Below the pieces are notes generated by a model. The model saw only the letters and a list, made by a program, of their open reading frames with translations, searched no databases and was not told where the DNA came from. Below are positions 26,477 through 35,089 of a stretch of 64,000 nucleotides of DNA, piece after piece; the stretch's first letter is position 1; every line of letters begins with the position of its first letter. Location: NCBI RefSeq assembly GCF_014205215.1, contig NZ_JACHNC010000001.1:10102501-10166500 (forward strand), read 5' to 3'. Position numbers and translations under genes: made by a program. This DNA is from Actinoplanes lobatus (GTDB taxonomy: Bacteria; Actinomycetota; Actinomycetes; Mycobacteriales; Micromonosporaceae).

Positions 26477-27103
26477 TCAGCATCGGTGGCTATCTCCTCG
26501 TTCGCGCACCGATGGACGCCGCATCGGATACAACGGTGGTCCGTCGAGGACATGGAATGCTGGATGCGGCTGGTAGCCGGACCGCGCGTAGAGGCGTCGG
26601 TTTCGCGGTCCGGTGGCTTCGAGGTAGGCCGCCGTCGCGGTGGCGTCGAGTTGATCGTGACGATGACGCAGCAGGGTGCTGCCGACTCCACGTCGCTGTT
26701 GGTCCGGGTGTACGGCCAGGAGGGCCAGGTAGCAGTGTGGTTGGTCGTACGGGTGATGGTCGTGTATGGCCTGTTCAAGCGCGGAGAACCGAGGGTGGAA
26801 TCGGCCGGTCATGTCTGTGAGTCGCTGCGGATAGTTGGCCAGGTCCGGGAGCGGCTCGCCGTCGATGGGGTACCAGATGGCTGCGGCTGCGGCGTCCGTG
26901 GTCATGTCGATTTGTCCGTGGGTGAGGGCGTGTTCGATGTGCAGGGCGAAGTAGTGCGGGTAGATGCGGGCGCGGGCGTCGAGGTGCGGGATGAGCCAGT
27001 CGGCGAGATCGCCGTGGAGGAATGCCTCGGCCAGCAGTTCGCTGATCGTCTGCTGGTGGGCAGGAGTCGCGGTGCGGATGGTCGGCTGCGATCGGATGGT
27101 CAT
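26477..27103 (-). CDS. GNAT-family N-acetyltransferase
   Basis: A 208-aa GNAT. The acetyl-CoA-binding motif A reads LLAVHPDQQRRGVGSTLLRH (Q/RxxGxG/A) and is followed by YLEATGPRNRRLYARSGYQP, the usual motif B ending. ATG 27103 is chosen because the permease stops 5 bp upstream; the far longer open frame here is only the permease's shadow. The target is unknown; small-molecule detoxification is the most usual role of this subgroup. Last gene of a GPP34-permease-GNAT operon. Confidence 0.88.
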   Translation of the reverse strand: MTIRSQPTIRTATPAHQQTISELLAEAFLHGDLADWLIPHLDARARIYPHYFALHIEHALTHGQIDMTTDAAAAAIWYPIDGEPLPDLANYPQRLTDMTGRFHPRFSALEQAIHDHHPYDQPHCYLALLAVHPDQQRRGVGSTLLRHRHDQLDATATAAYLEATGPRNRRLYARSGYQPHPAFHVLDGPPLYPMRRPSVRERGDSHRC

Positions 27104-27108
27104 GGCGG

Positions 27109-28605
27109 TCACCGCCTGGCCCGTGTCGGCGGCCGGAGGTCGAGGGTGGCGCTGTTGGCGCCGCGTCCAATCGCCGCGTACGCCTGTGGCCTGGTGTTCT
27201 TGAGGATGAGCGCCCACCCCATCCCGGCCGCTGCGGCGACGGCGTAGCTGGCAGGCAGTTGCCAGCGCAGGCTGGAGGTGGGGTCGACGCCGAGCAGGGT
27301 GGCGAACTCGTCGAGCGTCACGAGCAGCACCAGGGCGAGTCCGACGGCGGCGGTGAGGGGTGCGATCAGGGTGCGTCCGGCGCCGAGGTGGTTGCGGTTG
27401 CCGGGTGCGGTGAAGTAGGCGGCAACCGCGGCGGAGGTGGCGGTCATGAGGATTAGTACGCCCAGACCGCCGAGGACGGTGAGCCAGAAGAACAACCGGA
27501 CGATCGGGTCCCAGCCGGCGATGGCGTAGACGGCGAGCACGATCGCCGCGAGGCCGGTCTGCACGAGTGAGCCGGTCAGCGGCGCCCGCGAGCGAGGGCT
27601 GGTGCGGCCGAGGATCGCGGGTAGGACGCCTTCGCGGCCGAGAGCGAAGAAGTAGCGGGCGGCGGTGTTGTGGAAAGCCAGCAGCGCGGCGAACAGGCTG
27701 GTCACGAACAGCAGATGCCCGAGATCCACGACCGTTTGCCCGAGGACAGGCCCCACGAGGGTGAAGATCAGTTCGGTGCCCTGGGCGCGGGCCTGGTCGA
27801 CGATGTGGGTGGGTCCGGTGGCCACGGACATGGCCCAGGAGCAGAAGGCGTAGAGCAGGCCGATGATGGTCAGGGCCAGGTAGGTGGCGCGGGCGACGGT
27901 GGTGTGCGGGTCTTTGGATTCCTCGCTGAACACGGCGGTGCCTTCGAAGCCGACGAATCCCGCGATGGCCACCGCGAGGGCGGCACCGATCCCGGCGGTG
28001 AGCACGTTGCCCGGATCGAGGGTGGCGAACGAGATGCCTCCGGGTGCCGGGTGGGTGATGTGCACGGCGGCGAAGATGACCGCGACGGCGATCTCGGCGA
28101 TCAGCAGGGTGGCCAGGATACGGCTGTTGAGGTCGATGCGGCGCACGCCGAGCAGCCCGACGATCGCCCACGCCGCGTAGGCGCATAGCCACCACGGCGG
28201 GTCCAGGCCAGCACGGTCGTCGAGGAACTGGGCGAGGACAGCACCGAAGCCGCCGTAGAGGCCGATCTGCATGGTGTTGTAGGCCAGCACGGCGACGAAC
28301 GCGGCACCGACACCGGCGGGTTTGCCCAGGCCGTGGGTGATGTAGGTGTAGAATGCGCCGGCGTTGACCACGCGCCGGGACATGGTCACGTAGCCGATCG
28401 AGAAGACGGCGAGCAGCAGGGCGACGAGCACGTACGCGATCGGAATGCTGGTGATCCCGGTGACGGCAAAGCCGGTGGTGGCGCCGCCCGCGACGACGGT
28501 GAGCGGGGCGGCGGCCGCCATCACGGTGAACACCAGCGGCCACACGCCCAGGCGGCTACGCGCGAGGGTGGCGCTGACCGTGTCGGCGGAATGCTGAGCA
28601 GGCAT
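27109..28605 (-). CDS. APC-superfamily amino acid permease
   Basis: A 498-aa inner-membrane transporter with about 12-14 hydrophobic helices, opening with RLGVWPLVFTVMAAAAPLTV and the helix-1 break GGATTGFAVTG. FVGFEGTAVFSEESKDP is the characteristic helix-6 and following motif of amino acid/polyamine permeases. The start is ATG 28605, preceded by GGGGAG; a TTG six codons upstream lies before this Shine-Dalgarno sequence. The substrate is unknown. The neighbouring GNAT could modify what it carries. Confidence 0.92.
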   Translation of the reverse strand: MPAQHSADTVSATLARSRLGVWPLVFTVMAAAAPLTVVAGGATTGFAVTGITSIPIAYVLVALLLAVFSIGYVTMSRRVVNAGAFYTYITHGLGKPAGVGAAFVAVLAYNTMQIGLYGGFGAVLAQFLDDRAGLDPPWWLCAYAAWAIVGLLGVRRIDLNSRILATLLIAEIAVAVIFAAVHITHPAPGGISFATLDPGNVLTAGIGAALAVAIAGFVGFEGTAVFSEESKDPHTTVARATYLALTIIGLLYAFCSWAMSVATGPTHIVDQARAQGTELIFTLVGPVLGQTVVDLGHLLFVTSLFAALLAFHNTAARYFFALGREGVLPAILGRTSPRSRAPLTGSLVQTGLAAIVLAVYAIAGWDPIVRLFFWLTVLGGLGVLILMTATSAAVAAYFTAPGNRNHLGAGRTLIAPLTAAVGLALVLLVTLDEFATLLGVDPTSSLRWQLPASYAVAAAAGMGWALILKNTRPQAYAAIGRGANSATLDLRPPTRARR

Positions 28606-28637
28606 GCAGAAACTCCCCTTCAAGCGGGTCGGCTGGG

Positions 28638-29348
28638 TCAGCGGCGGGTGATGATCGCGTCGCCGACGGCGGCCTCGGTGTGCGCCAGCAGCTCCCGGAC
28701 CGGGGCCGGCGTGTTGACGACGGCGGCACGGAGCCCAGTCTCGAGGTCGGCGGCGTGACCGAGCAGCACCGTCCGGTACAGGTCGGTGGCCAGGATCAGG
28801 CCGCCGAGGACGGTGTCGAACCCGTCCAAGGTTTGGCCCTTCTGTAGGCAGCCGGAGAGGCGGGCCCAGGGCCAGGCAGCGGTGTTCATGTCGCTGGGCA
28901 CATAGCGCACCCGCCGCCCGAGCAGTCGTCGCTCGGTCGTCTGGCGAAGATGTCCAGCCCGGGTCAGCCGGTCGGCGACATCGTGGTGAGCGTTCCGGGC
29001 GAAATAGGCCAGCCAGGTCCGGACCGGCAGGGCGACTCGTTCGGCGGCCAGCCGGTCCAGGGTTGAGTGCGCGAGCGCGTCGATCGGCGGCGCCGTGTCC
29101 ACGATGATCACCTGGCCGCCCGGTAGCGCGAGCCGTCGTGCCAGCACCAGCTCGGCCAGCAAGGCGGCGGCCAGACCCAGACCAGTGACGTGCTCGTCGA
29201 GCAACGGCCGCCCGTCGTGGTCACGGTGAGCGAGGCGGAACAGGTCGTCAGCGACCAGAGGCCAGGTCGGCCGTCGCGGACCGGTTTGCCACGATGCGGC
29301 CACGGCATGCCGGCCTCGGGCCGTCGCGACATTGTCGATGTACGCCAT
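28638..29348 (-). CDS. GPP34 (GOLPH3/Vps74-like) family protein
   Basis: A 236-aa GPP34-type protein. The start region LVADDLFRLAHRDHDGRPLL leads into LGAALLAELVLARRLAL-like helices, and RRVRYVPSDMNTAAWPWARL and DGFDTVLGGLILATDLYRTV are diagnostic segments. Eukaryotic members bind phosphatidylinositol 4-phosphate; the bacterial proteins are abundant in actinomycetes, usually beside regulators, with unknown function. ATG 29348 is used because the upstream extension is Arg/Pro-rich shadow. First gene of a minus-strand operon with the permease and GNAT. Confidence 0.85.
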   Translation of the reverse strand: MAYIDNVATARGRHAVAASWQTGPRRPTWPLVADDLFRLAHRDHDGRPLLDEHVTGLGLAAALLAELVLARRLALPGGQVIIVDTAPPIDALAHSTLDRLAAERVALPVRTWLAYFARNAHHDVADRLTRAGHLRQTTERRLLGRRVRYVPSDMNTAAWPWARLSGCLQKGQTLDGFDTVLGGLILATDLYRTVLLGHAADLETGLRAAVVNTPAPVRELLAHTEAAVGDAIITRR

Positions 29349-29847
29349 GAGCGGATCCCGTCTACCGATGCGGGTGGCCGCTGGCGAGTTCCAGGTAGCT
29401 GGGTGTCGTGGTGTGCACGGTTGCCTCCTCGGGGGTCGCGATATCCGTGGGGTGCGGCCCCGAGACGCGTGGCGGGTAGCGGATGCCGGGCGTGGGCTGG
29501 GGGACCTACGCGGCATCGCCCGTCATGTGCGTCTCGGGGCCTTACCGGTGCGCCGCTGACCAGCCCGGACGTCTTCGGGTGACGTCGGCGATCACGGCGG
29601 CGCGCATCGACGATCCCGTGTCGTTGGTACGGCCGGAAGGACCATGCTGGGGGTGCACCGCGGACCCCACCACGCGGCCCTGGTCGGCGTCGGAACCGGT
29701 GGGTGCGGTGTCGCCCGATGGTGCGACCTCACCGTGGGTGCCCATGGTGGGTGAACCGCACCGGCATCGTTGAGATCACCAGATTTCGATGCCACGCTGG
29801 GTCGATGCCCTGGCCGTACAGGGCTGGTGGTGACGGGAGGTGTGCCG
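29349..29847. other. 500-bp divergent intergenic region
   Basis: This separates GPP34 (minus) from the XRE/TPR regulator (plus), so it must hold both promoters. A loose inverted repeat GGTGCGGT...ACCGCACC spans about 29700-29762, with CACCGTGGGTG and CCCATGGTGGGTG inside it. No ORF here is convincing. Confidence 0.4.
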
Positions 29848-31125
29848 GTGCGCGTCGAGATCGACCCGAGCTGGTGGGTGTCGGGCTCCTGGGAAGGCCG
29901 GCCGATCCGCGACTTCCTGGAGCGCCGCGACGTCACGGCCATCTTCCGGTTCCTGCACGCCCGCGGCATCTCGTACGGCGCCATCGGCGGGCTGGTGGGT
30001 ATCTCCCCGAACCGGGCCGCCGAGATCGCCAAGAACCGCCGGCAGGTCACCGCGTACGAGGTCCTCGAACGCGTCGCCGTCGGCCTGCGCATCCCCCGAG
30101 CCGTCATGGGGCTGGGATGTGAGCCCGCCCCGGCCGTTCCCGCCGAGCCTCACGCCTCTACCGTCGGCCTGGCAGCGCTGCGTGCCCAGCTGGACGAGGC
30201 GCTGGCATCCTCAACGGTGACCGCGAACCAGCTGGAGATGATCGAAGAGGCGACTCACGATCATGTCCGGAGCTATTTGTCCTCCCCACCGTTGACAGTG
30301 CTGCGGGACATTGCCACCGAGTGCGCTGAGGTGCTCACTCTGTCGCGGCGGCGGCAACCCGCCGCGGTCCAAGCCCGCCTGTCGGCCGCCGCAGCGTTGC
30401 TGGCCGCCCTGTCCGCCGACGCCCTGCTCCGGCTCGGCGACGCCACCCACGCCCGGCTCTGGTACCGCACGGCAGCCATGGCCTCCGACGACAGCGGCCG
30501 AACCCGGCTGCGCGTACTGGTCCGGGCGCATGCCGCGATGCTTCCCTACTACTTCGGCGACCCGCGGCAGACCGTTGCCCTGGCCGAACAGGCGCTCGCG
30601 CTGTCCACGACGCCATGCCCGCTGACTGCTCTGGCCGCGGCCTCCCGAGCCAGGGCGCTGGCCCGAATCGGCGCCACCGATCAGGCACGAACCGCGATGC
30701 TGCAGGCCCGCCATCTCTTCGACCAGGCGGGCGAGAGCGACACGAATGCGGCATTCGAGTTCCCGGAACGACGCCTGCTGTTCTACCTGTCCGGGACCGC
30801 CGCCTGGGCGGGCGACCTGCCCACCGCCTACCACCTGCAGGACGAGGCGCTCACGCTCTACCGGGCCAGCCCCGTGCCAGCGATCGATCCGGCACTTATC
30901 CAGATGGACCGATCGATGTGCCTGGCCCGTGAACACCGGACCAGCGAAGCCGCAGCGGTGGCCCGCGAGGCCGTCGCCTGCCTGCCCGAACCGCAACGGA
31001 CCGAGATCGTCCTGTCCCGGGCACGAGACGTTGTCGCCACCGTCCCCGCCGACCAGCGGCAAGGCGCCGTTATCGAGTTGGACGACTACCTGCGCGAGTG
31101 CGGCCGGCGGGCAGCTCTAACCTGA
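29848..31125 (+). CDS. XRE-type HTH regulator with TPR-like C-terminal domain
   Basis: A 425-aa regulator. A helix-turn-helix (YGAIGGLVGISPNRAAEIAK) lies within residues about 20-75 and is followed by 300 residues of helical repeats (DALLRLGDATHARLWYRTAA, TVALAEQALALS, LAAASRARALARIGATDQAR). GTG 29848 has GGGAGG seven bases upstream and is preferred over the upstream in-frame starts. Such HTH-TPR proteins are common near actinomycete biosynthetic and resistance genes. It heads the APH-like gene (39 bp gap) and faces the GPP34-permease-GNAT operon, either of which it might control. Confidence 0.85.
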   Translation: MRVEIDPSWWVSGSWEGRPIRDFLERRDVTAIFRFLHARGISYGAIGGLVGISPNRAAEIAKNRRQVTAYEVLERVAVGLRIPRAVMGLGCEPAPAVPAEPHASTVGLAALRAQLDEALASSTVTANQLEMIEEATHDHVRSYLSSPPLTVLRDIATECAEVLTLSRRRQPAAVQARLSAAAALLAALSADALLRLGDATHARLWYRTAAMASDDSGRTRLRVLVRAHAAMLPYYFGDPRQTVALAEQALALSTTPCPLTALAAASRARALARIGATDQARTAMLQARHLFDQAGESDTNAAFEFPERRLLFYLSGTAAWAGDLPTAYHLQDEALTLYRASPVPAIDPALIQMDRSMCLAREHRTSEAAAVAREAVACLPEPQRTEIVLSRARDVVATVPADQRQGAVIELDDYLRECGRRAALT

Positions 31126-31164
31126 GTCGGGTAAGGACACCGCACCCGGCCGTCAGGAGCGTCC

Positions 31165-32040
31165 ATGTTCGTCGAGGAACGGACCCGACCGGTACTCGAC
31201 GAGATCTGCCACCTCATCGACCGTTTCTCCCACGAGGCGGTTCTGCTCCGGCACCACACAAACGCGGTGTACGCCGTGGGCGACGTGGTGGTCAAGATCT
31301 CCCCGCAGGCAGTCCCGCTCGACCGGGTACACCGGGTCGTCGGTCTCGTGAGATGGCTGCAGGAGCAGGACTTTCCGACCGTCCCGCTGCACCCCGGAGT
31401 ACCGCAACCGCTAGACGTCGACGGGCACGCCGTCACCGTGTGGCAGCGGCTCGACGCCTCCACCACACAGCCGATCACCACCGCCGAACTCGGTCACCTG
31501 CTTCGTCGCCTGCACGCCCTGCCCCTGCCCCCGACAGGGGTGCCCACCGTGCTCGACCCGATCACCGGGATCCGCCGCTCGATCGAGGCCTCCGCGATCC
31601 TTGCCGACGACGACCGTGAACTGCTCGCTCGCCGCCTTCACGATCTCGCACCGGTCTGGAACACGACCATGCCGTTCGGCAGCGGCCTCATCCAGTCCGA
31701 CCCGCAGGTCCGCAACGCCCTGCGCCGCGACAACGGCACACCCGTGCTGGCCGACTGGGACAGCGCCTCCACCGGACCCCGCATGTGGGACATCGCCACC
31801 GTCGCCGTGCACTGCCGCCGCTTCGGAAGCCACGACTTCCCGGACTTCGTCACCGCATACGGACGCGACCCCCGAGACTGGGACCGCTTCGAGGACCTCT
31901 GCCTGCTCCGCGAACTCCAGATGATCGCCACCAACGCCCGCAAGTCAGCTCCCGGCAGTCCCGCTGCGGCCGAAGTTCACCACCGTATCGCCGGCCTCCG
32001 CGAAGACCTGCAGGAACTGACCGCCTGGAGCATCCTGTAG
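31165..32040 (+). CDS. APH-family small-molecule phosphotransferase-like protein
   Basis: A 291-aa protein with the aminoglycoside/choline kinase fold. The N-lobe has NAVYAVGDVVVKIS (ATP-site Lys). TTAELGHLLRRLHALPLP is the usual lid helix. The catalytic loop reads LIQSDPQVRNALRR, keeping Asp and Asn, with Ser where the HGD His usually sits, and LADWDSASTGPRMWDIA is the metal-binding Asp segment. It is probably active on an unknown hydroxyl compound, or is a resistance-type kinase. GAGCG precedes the ATG. It follows the XRE/TPR regulator, so the two probably form an operon. Confidence 0.8.
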   Translation: MFVEERTRPVLDEICHLIDRFSHEAVLLRHHTNAVYAVGDVVVKISPQAVPLDRVHRVVGLVRWLQEQDFPTVPLHPGVPQPLDVDGHAVTVWQRLDASTTQPITTAELGHLLRRLHALPLPPTGVPTVLDPITGIRRSIEASAILADDDRELLARRLHDLAPVWNTTMPFGSGLIQSDPQVRNALRRDNGTPVLADWDSASTGPRMWDIATVAVHCRRFGSHDFPDFVTAYGRDPRDWDRFEDLCLLRELQMIATNARKSAPGSPAAAEVHHRIAGLREDLQELTAWSIL

Positions 32041-32114
32041 GACCGGTGACGGACGCCATTTAGTGAAGTCGGGCTCCGAGACCAACAGCGGCACCCGTGT
32101 GGTTACGTATCACC

Positions 32115-32732
32115 TCAGGCCCTGCCGAGCGCCTCGTCGATGTGATGCGAGGTGGCCTCCCAGCATGTCCAGGCCGCCCTTCGCGCTTCCTCGACGATGA
32201 ACAACTCGTCGAGGCTGTCGCCCTGTGGCTGGATCCATCGCCAGACTGGAAACGCCTCGGCTTCCTTCTCCCACTCACTGCCCAGAGTCCGGCGCAGTGC
32301 GGGGGCCAAACTGCTCAAGTACTTCGCGACGCGGAGATCACGGCGACGGCGGTCTCCCATTCGGACACCGACATACATGTAAAGCTCGCCGCTCTTGTCA
32401 ATGGGTGGCTGGTGCCACTCGATCGCCGTGGCGGCCGGAGTTACATCGTCAGAGCCGAACCAGTCGCGTTTCGCGATAAGAATTCGTGGCTTCTTAGGAT
32501 TGGTGTCCTCGTCGACCCTTACGACGACGTCGTCGTAGCCACGGCTCTCCGCCTCAACGGTGAGCACCTCGGCCATGCCAAGGAACAGGTCGTGCAACTC
32601 TTGGTTCGCATCCGTCCGGACCCGCGCCCACTCCTCGATCATCTTGAAGTTTTCCAGGTAGAACCGGACGCGTTCGTCCTTGATACGGCCGATGGCCGGA
32701 CCGCCTGATCGCTCCTGAATAGTCATTTCCAT
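32115..32732 (-). CDS. 205-aa protein paired with PD-(D/E)XK nuclease, unknown function
   Basis: A 205-aa soluble protein with EERVRFYLENFKMIEEWARV-like helices, VVVRVDEDTNPKKPRILIAK, GELYMYVGVRMGDRRRRDL and a C-terminal helix. The gene start lies 10 bp inside the end of the nuclease gene upstream, so the two are translationally coupled. I do not recognise a family. As partner of a PDDEXK_4-type nuclease it may be its regulator, inhibitor or specificity factor. Base composition is clearly less GC-rich than in the surrounding operons. Confidence 0.75.
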   Translation of the reverse strand: MEMTIQERSGGPAIGRIKDERVRFYLENFKMIEEWARVRTDANQELHDLFLGMAEVLTVEAESRGYDDVVVRVDEDTNPKKPRILIAKRDWFGSDDVTPAATAIEWHQPPIDKSGELYMYVGVRMGDRRRRDLRVAKYLSSLAPALRRTLGSEWEKEAEAFPVWRWIQPQGDSLDELFIVEEARRAAWTCWEATSHHIDEALGRA

Positions 32733-33421
32733 CTCCGTTTCGTCAGGCGGGACAGCGAACGGCGGTATTCCGCCACAGCGGTTACCTCCGGAGCCTCTTC
32801 CCCTGCGGCCTGCACTGCGTCATCGAGGACGCTCAGTACCCTCGACCACGACAAGCGGTGCCATGCAAGAGCAGCCTGCTCGGTAGTTGTTGTCACGGGC
32901 GCTCGGCCTGAGAGTGTGATGAAGAGCCATCGAACGCCGCGATCCATCCGCCAGTCTTCGTAGAGACGCTGACACTGCCGCTCTGACTCGATAGCGTCGA
33001 TCTTCAACTCCATGACGAGCTTCCACCTGTCCCCGTAGACGACGAGGTCGGCGCGGGAGCGCTCGCGAGAGATCTCGGTTTCCGCAGTTGTGTCGCTGGA
33101 GACTTCGAGTGGTTCGCCGGTAGCCCTGATGAGGCCGACCAGGAAACGGTCGCCGAGGCCGTGGCTGCCCGTTGGATCGCAGAGCCAACGCAGCGCTGAG
33201 CCGTGCGCCAGTTCTTTGCGGTGAAATCCGCAGATACTCATCAAATCGGCGGGGCCATGGGTCCAGCGTCCTTGTAGTCGCAGTCGATCATGCTCGGCCT
33301 TCATCACCGCGAAGCGTGACCGCCACTCGACAACATCCACCGAACTCGTCGCTGGAAGGTTGCGCCACTTCTCGGCGAGCACGGAGAACGTCCTGGGCCA
33401 AGCGGCTGTCTCCAAAGCCAT
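32723..33421 (-). CDS. PD-(D/E)XK nuclease superfamily protein (PDDEXK_4-like)
   Basis: A 232-aa protein. HGSALRWLCDPTGSHGLGDR is the family's N-terminal signature (a WL-DP--SHG-GD motif). The active-site strand pair is RSRADLVVYGDRWKLVMELK, with Asp then ExK, followed by IDAIESERQCQRLYEDW, the Gln-containing helix. All catalytic residues are present, so a nuclease is likely. With its overlapping 205-aa partner it forms a compact two-gene module of the kind found in defence islands. Relatively AT-rich compared with neighbours, which suggests transfer. Confidence 0.8.
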   Translation of the reverse strand: MALETAAWPRTFSVLAEKWRNLPATSSVDVVEWRSRFAVMKAEHDRLRLQGRWTHGPADLMSICGFHRKELAHGSALRWLCDPTGSHGLGDRFLVGLIRATGEPLEVSSDTTAETEISRERSRADLVVYGDRWKLVMELKIDAIESERQCQRLYEDWRMDRGVRWLFITLSGRAPVTTTTEQAALAWHRLSWSRVLSVLDDAVQAAGEEAPEVTAVAEYRRSLSRLTKRRWK

Positions 33422-33620
33422 TTCTCCCTATTGCCGCCTCTGACGCACTTCAGCTGCCAGGTTGCGGCTTGAACTGGCGCGGTTACGTCATCGGCATGCT
33501 ACGGGGCATCGACAGTTCCGTGTAGCCGGCAGTCTCGCCCTCGGGACAGGCATCGAAGCTGTCCTGAGTAGCCCGAAACGACGATGTCGCAAGGCACTTT
33601 ATTGGTGCCGGCGCGCACGG

Positions 33621-34403
33621 TCATTCCGCAACCTCGACCTTGCTGTTCTCCTCCAGATGCAGGTAGGAAGAGGTGCCGGGGATGGTAAGCAATGCTGGAG
33701 ACCGTCGAAGCAACAGGCGGAGAATGCTCTGGGCTCGTACGCCACGGTCGCGCGCTGAGGTTCGGACGAGTTCCGTACCGGACCGGAACGGTTGGTGGGC
33801 GACGTAGGAGAGTCCGTGCTGTTCGGCGTATCCGAGGACAGGGTCGTCGGTGTCGATGCTGTGCTGGTTCTGCACGGCCTCGATAGCCGTGTAGCCGCGG
33901 GCCTCTTCGATTTGGTCGATGGTGACCTTGGAGAGGCCGAGGTGGCGGATCTTGCCTTCTTTTCGGAGATCGTCGAGGGTGCCGAGCTGATCGGCCAGGG
34001 GGACGGCCGGGTCGATGCGGTGCAGGTAGTACAGGTCGATGCGGTCGACGGCGAGGCGGCGGAGGCTGAGTTCGACGCATTGGCGCAGGTATTCGGGCCG
34101 ACCGCAGGGTGTCCATTGGTTGGGTCCGGGCCGCAGCATTCCGCCCTTGGTGGCGATGACGACGTGGTCCGGGTAGGGGTGCAGGGCTTGGCGGATGAGG
34201 TCTTCGACGGTGTGTGGTCCGTAGGCGTCGGCGGTGTCGAGGTGGTCGATGCCGAGGTCGTGGACGGCGTGGCGCAGGATCCGTATGGCGTTGCCGGTGT
34301 CGGTGGGTGGTCCCCAGTGTCCGGGGCCGGTGAGTTGCATGGTGCCGTAGCCGATGCGGCGTACGGGCATGTCGCCGCCGATGGTGACGGTGAGCGGTTC
34401 CAT
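33621..34403 (-). CDS. aldo/keto reductase
   Basis: A 260-aa TIM-barrel AKR. The catalytic tetrad is visible: Asp and Tyr in HLDTADAYGPHT, Lys in VVIATKGGM, and His in DLYYLHRID. The NADPH-binding C-terminal part has ARDRGVRAQSILRLLLRRSP and LTIPGTSSYLHLEEN. It is slightly shorter than usual (about 280-320 aa) but ends normally. The substrate is unknown. It is the last gene of the modified-pyrimidine operon, 24 bp after the exonuclease gene, and could reduce an aldehyde intermediate of that pathway. Confidence 0.92.
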   Translation of the reverse strand: MEPLTVTIGGDMPVRRIGYGTMQLTGPGHWGPPTDTGNAIRILRHAVHDLGIDHLDTADAYGPHTVEDLIRQALHPYPDHVVIATKGGMLRPGPNQWTPCGRPEYLRQCVELSLRRLAVDRIDLYYLHRIDPAVPLADQLGTLDDLRKEGKIRHLGLSKVTIDQIEEARGYTAIEAVQNQHSIDTDDPVLGYAEQHGLSYVAHQPFRSGTELVRTSARDRGVRAQSILRLLLRRSPALLTIPGTSSYLHLEENSKVEVAE

Positions 34404-34427
34404 CGGGCGGTTTCCTCTCGGCGAGGT

Positions 34428-35063
34428 TCAGTCGAAGAGTGTCGCCTGCGCCGCCGGGGTGGTCTTCGGGCTGGGTGGGGCGGCGACAGCGAGCAGGTCG
34501 TCGAGGCTCGGATCGCCGGTCCAGTGCTGCTTGATGAGGGTGTCGAGCAGGAGGGCGGCGCCGATGGTGTCCCAGAGGGCGCGGTGTGGGCGGCTGGTTG
34601 GGGCGGCGGCGTTGACGGTGTCGGTGAGCCGGTGGCGGGTGAGCAGGTCGGTGAGGCTGTTCTTGCCGGTGGCGGGCAGGGTCTTGGCGAGGCGGTGGGT
34701 GTCGATGAGTCCGGCGATGCTGATCGAGGGGCAGCGGCGGTGCAGCAGTCGCCAGTCGACGCCGATGTTGTGTCCGATCAGGTAGGCGCCGTCGAGTCGG
34801 CGGGCCAGTTGCGGTTCGACGTCGTCGAGGGTGGGCGCACCGGACAGGGCGGTGCCGGCGAGGCCGGGTGAGATCCAGGGCCGTGCGGGGATGGGGCGGC
34901 CGGGATCGATGAGGGTGGCGTAGGCGGTGGCGACGTCGGGGCGGCCGGCGATGAGGCGGACGGCGGCGATCTCCAGGATGGCTTCGTGGTCGCCGTCCTG
35001 GGCGCCGCTGCCTTCGAGGTCGAGGGCGACCAGGTTGGTCGCCTCCCGCCAGGTCGTTGCCAT
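34428..35063 (-). CDS. DnaQ-like DEDD 3'-5' exonuclease
   Basis: A 211-aa exonuclease-fold protein. Exo I is LVALDLEGSG (Asp 15, Glu 17), Exo II is YLIGHNIGVDWRLLHRR, and Exo III is SRPHRALWDTIGA (the HxxxxD of DEDDh enzymes). There is no polymerase or helicase attached, so it acts alone on single-stranded DNA or RNA, or on nucleotides. The C-terminus is Pro/Ala-rich and ends ATLFD, a clamp-binding-like tail (QATLFD), so it may bind the DNA sliding clamp; that is inferred. In the operon it sits between the radical SAM enzyme and the reductase. Confidence 0.88.
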   Translation of the reverse strand: MATTWREATNLVALDLEGSGAQDGDHEAILEIAAVRLIAGRPDVATAYATLIDPGRPIPARPWISPGLAGTALSGAPTLDDVEPQLARRLDGAYLIGHNIGVDWRLLHRRCPSISIAGLIDTHRLAKTLPATGKNSLTDLLTRHRLTDTVNAAAPTSRPHRALWDTIGAALLLDTLIKQHWTGDPSLDDLLAVAAPPSPKTTPAAQATLFD

Positions 35064-35089
35064 GTCACCGCCTACGCCGTACGAATGGA

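Noticed and set aside
27104..28543. Very long open minus-strand frame in front of the GNAT gene
   Set aside because: It is an Arg/His/Pro-rich shadow of the permease gene; only the last 208 codons are real.
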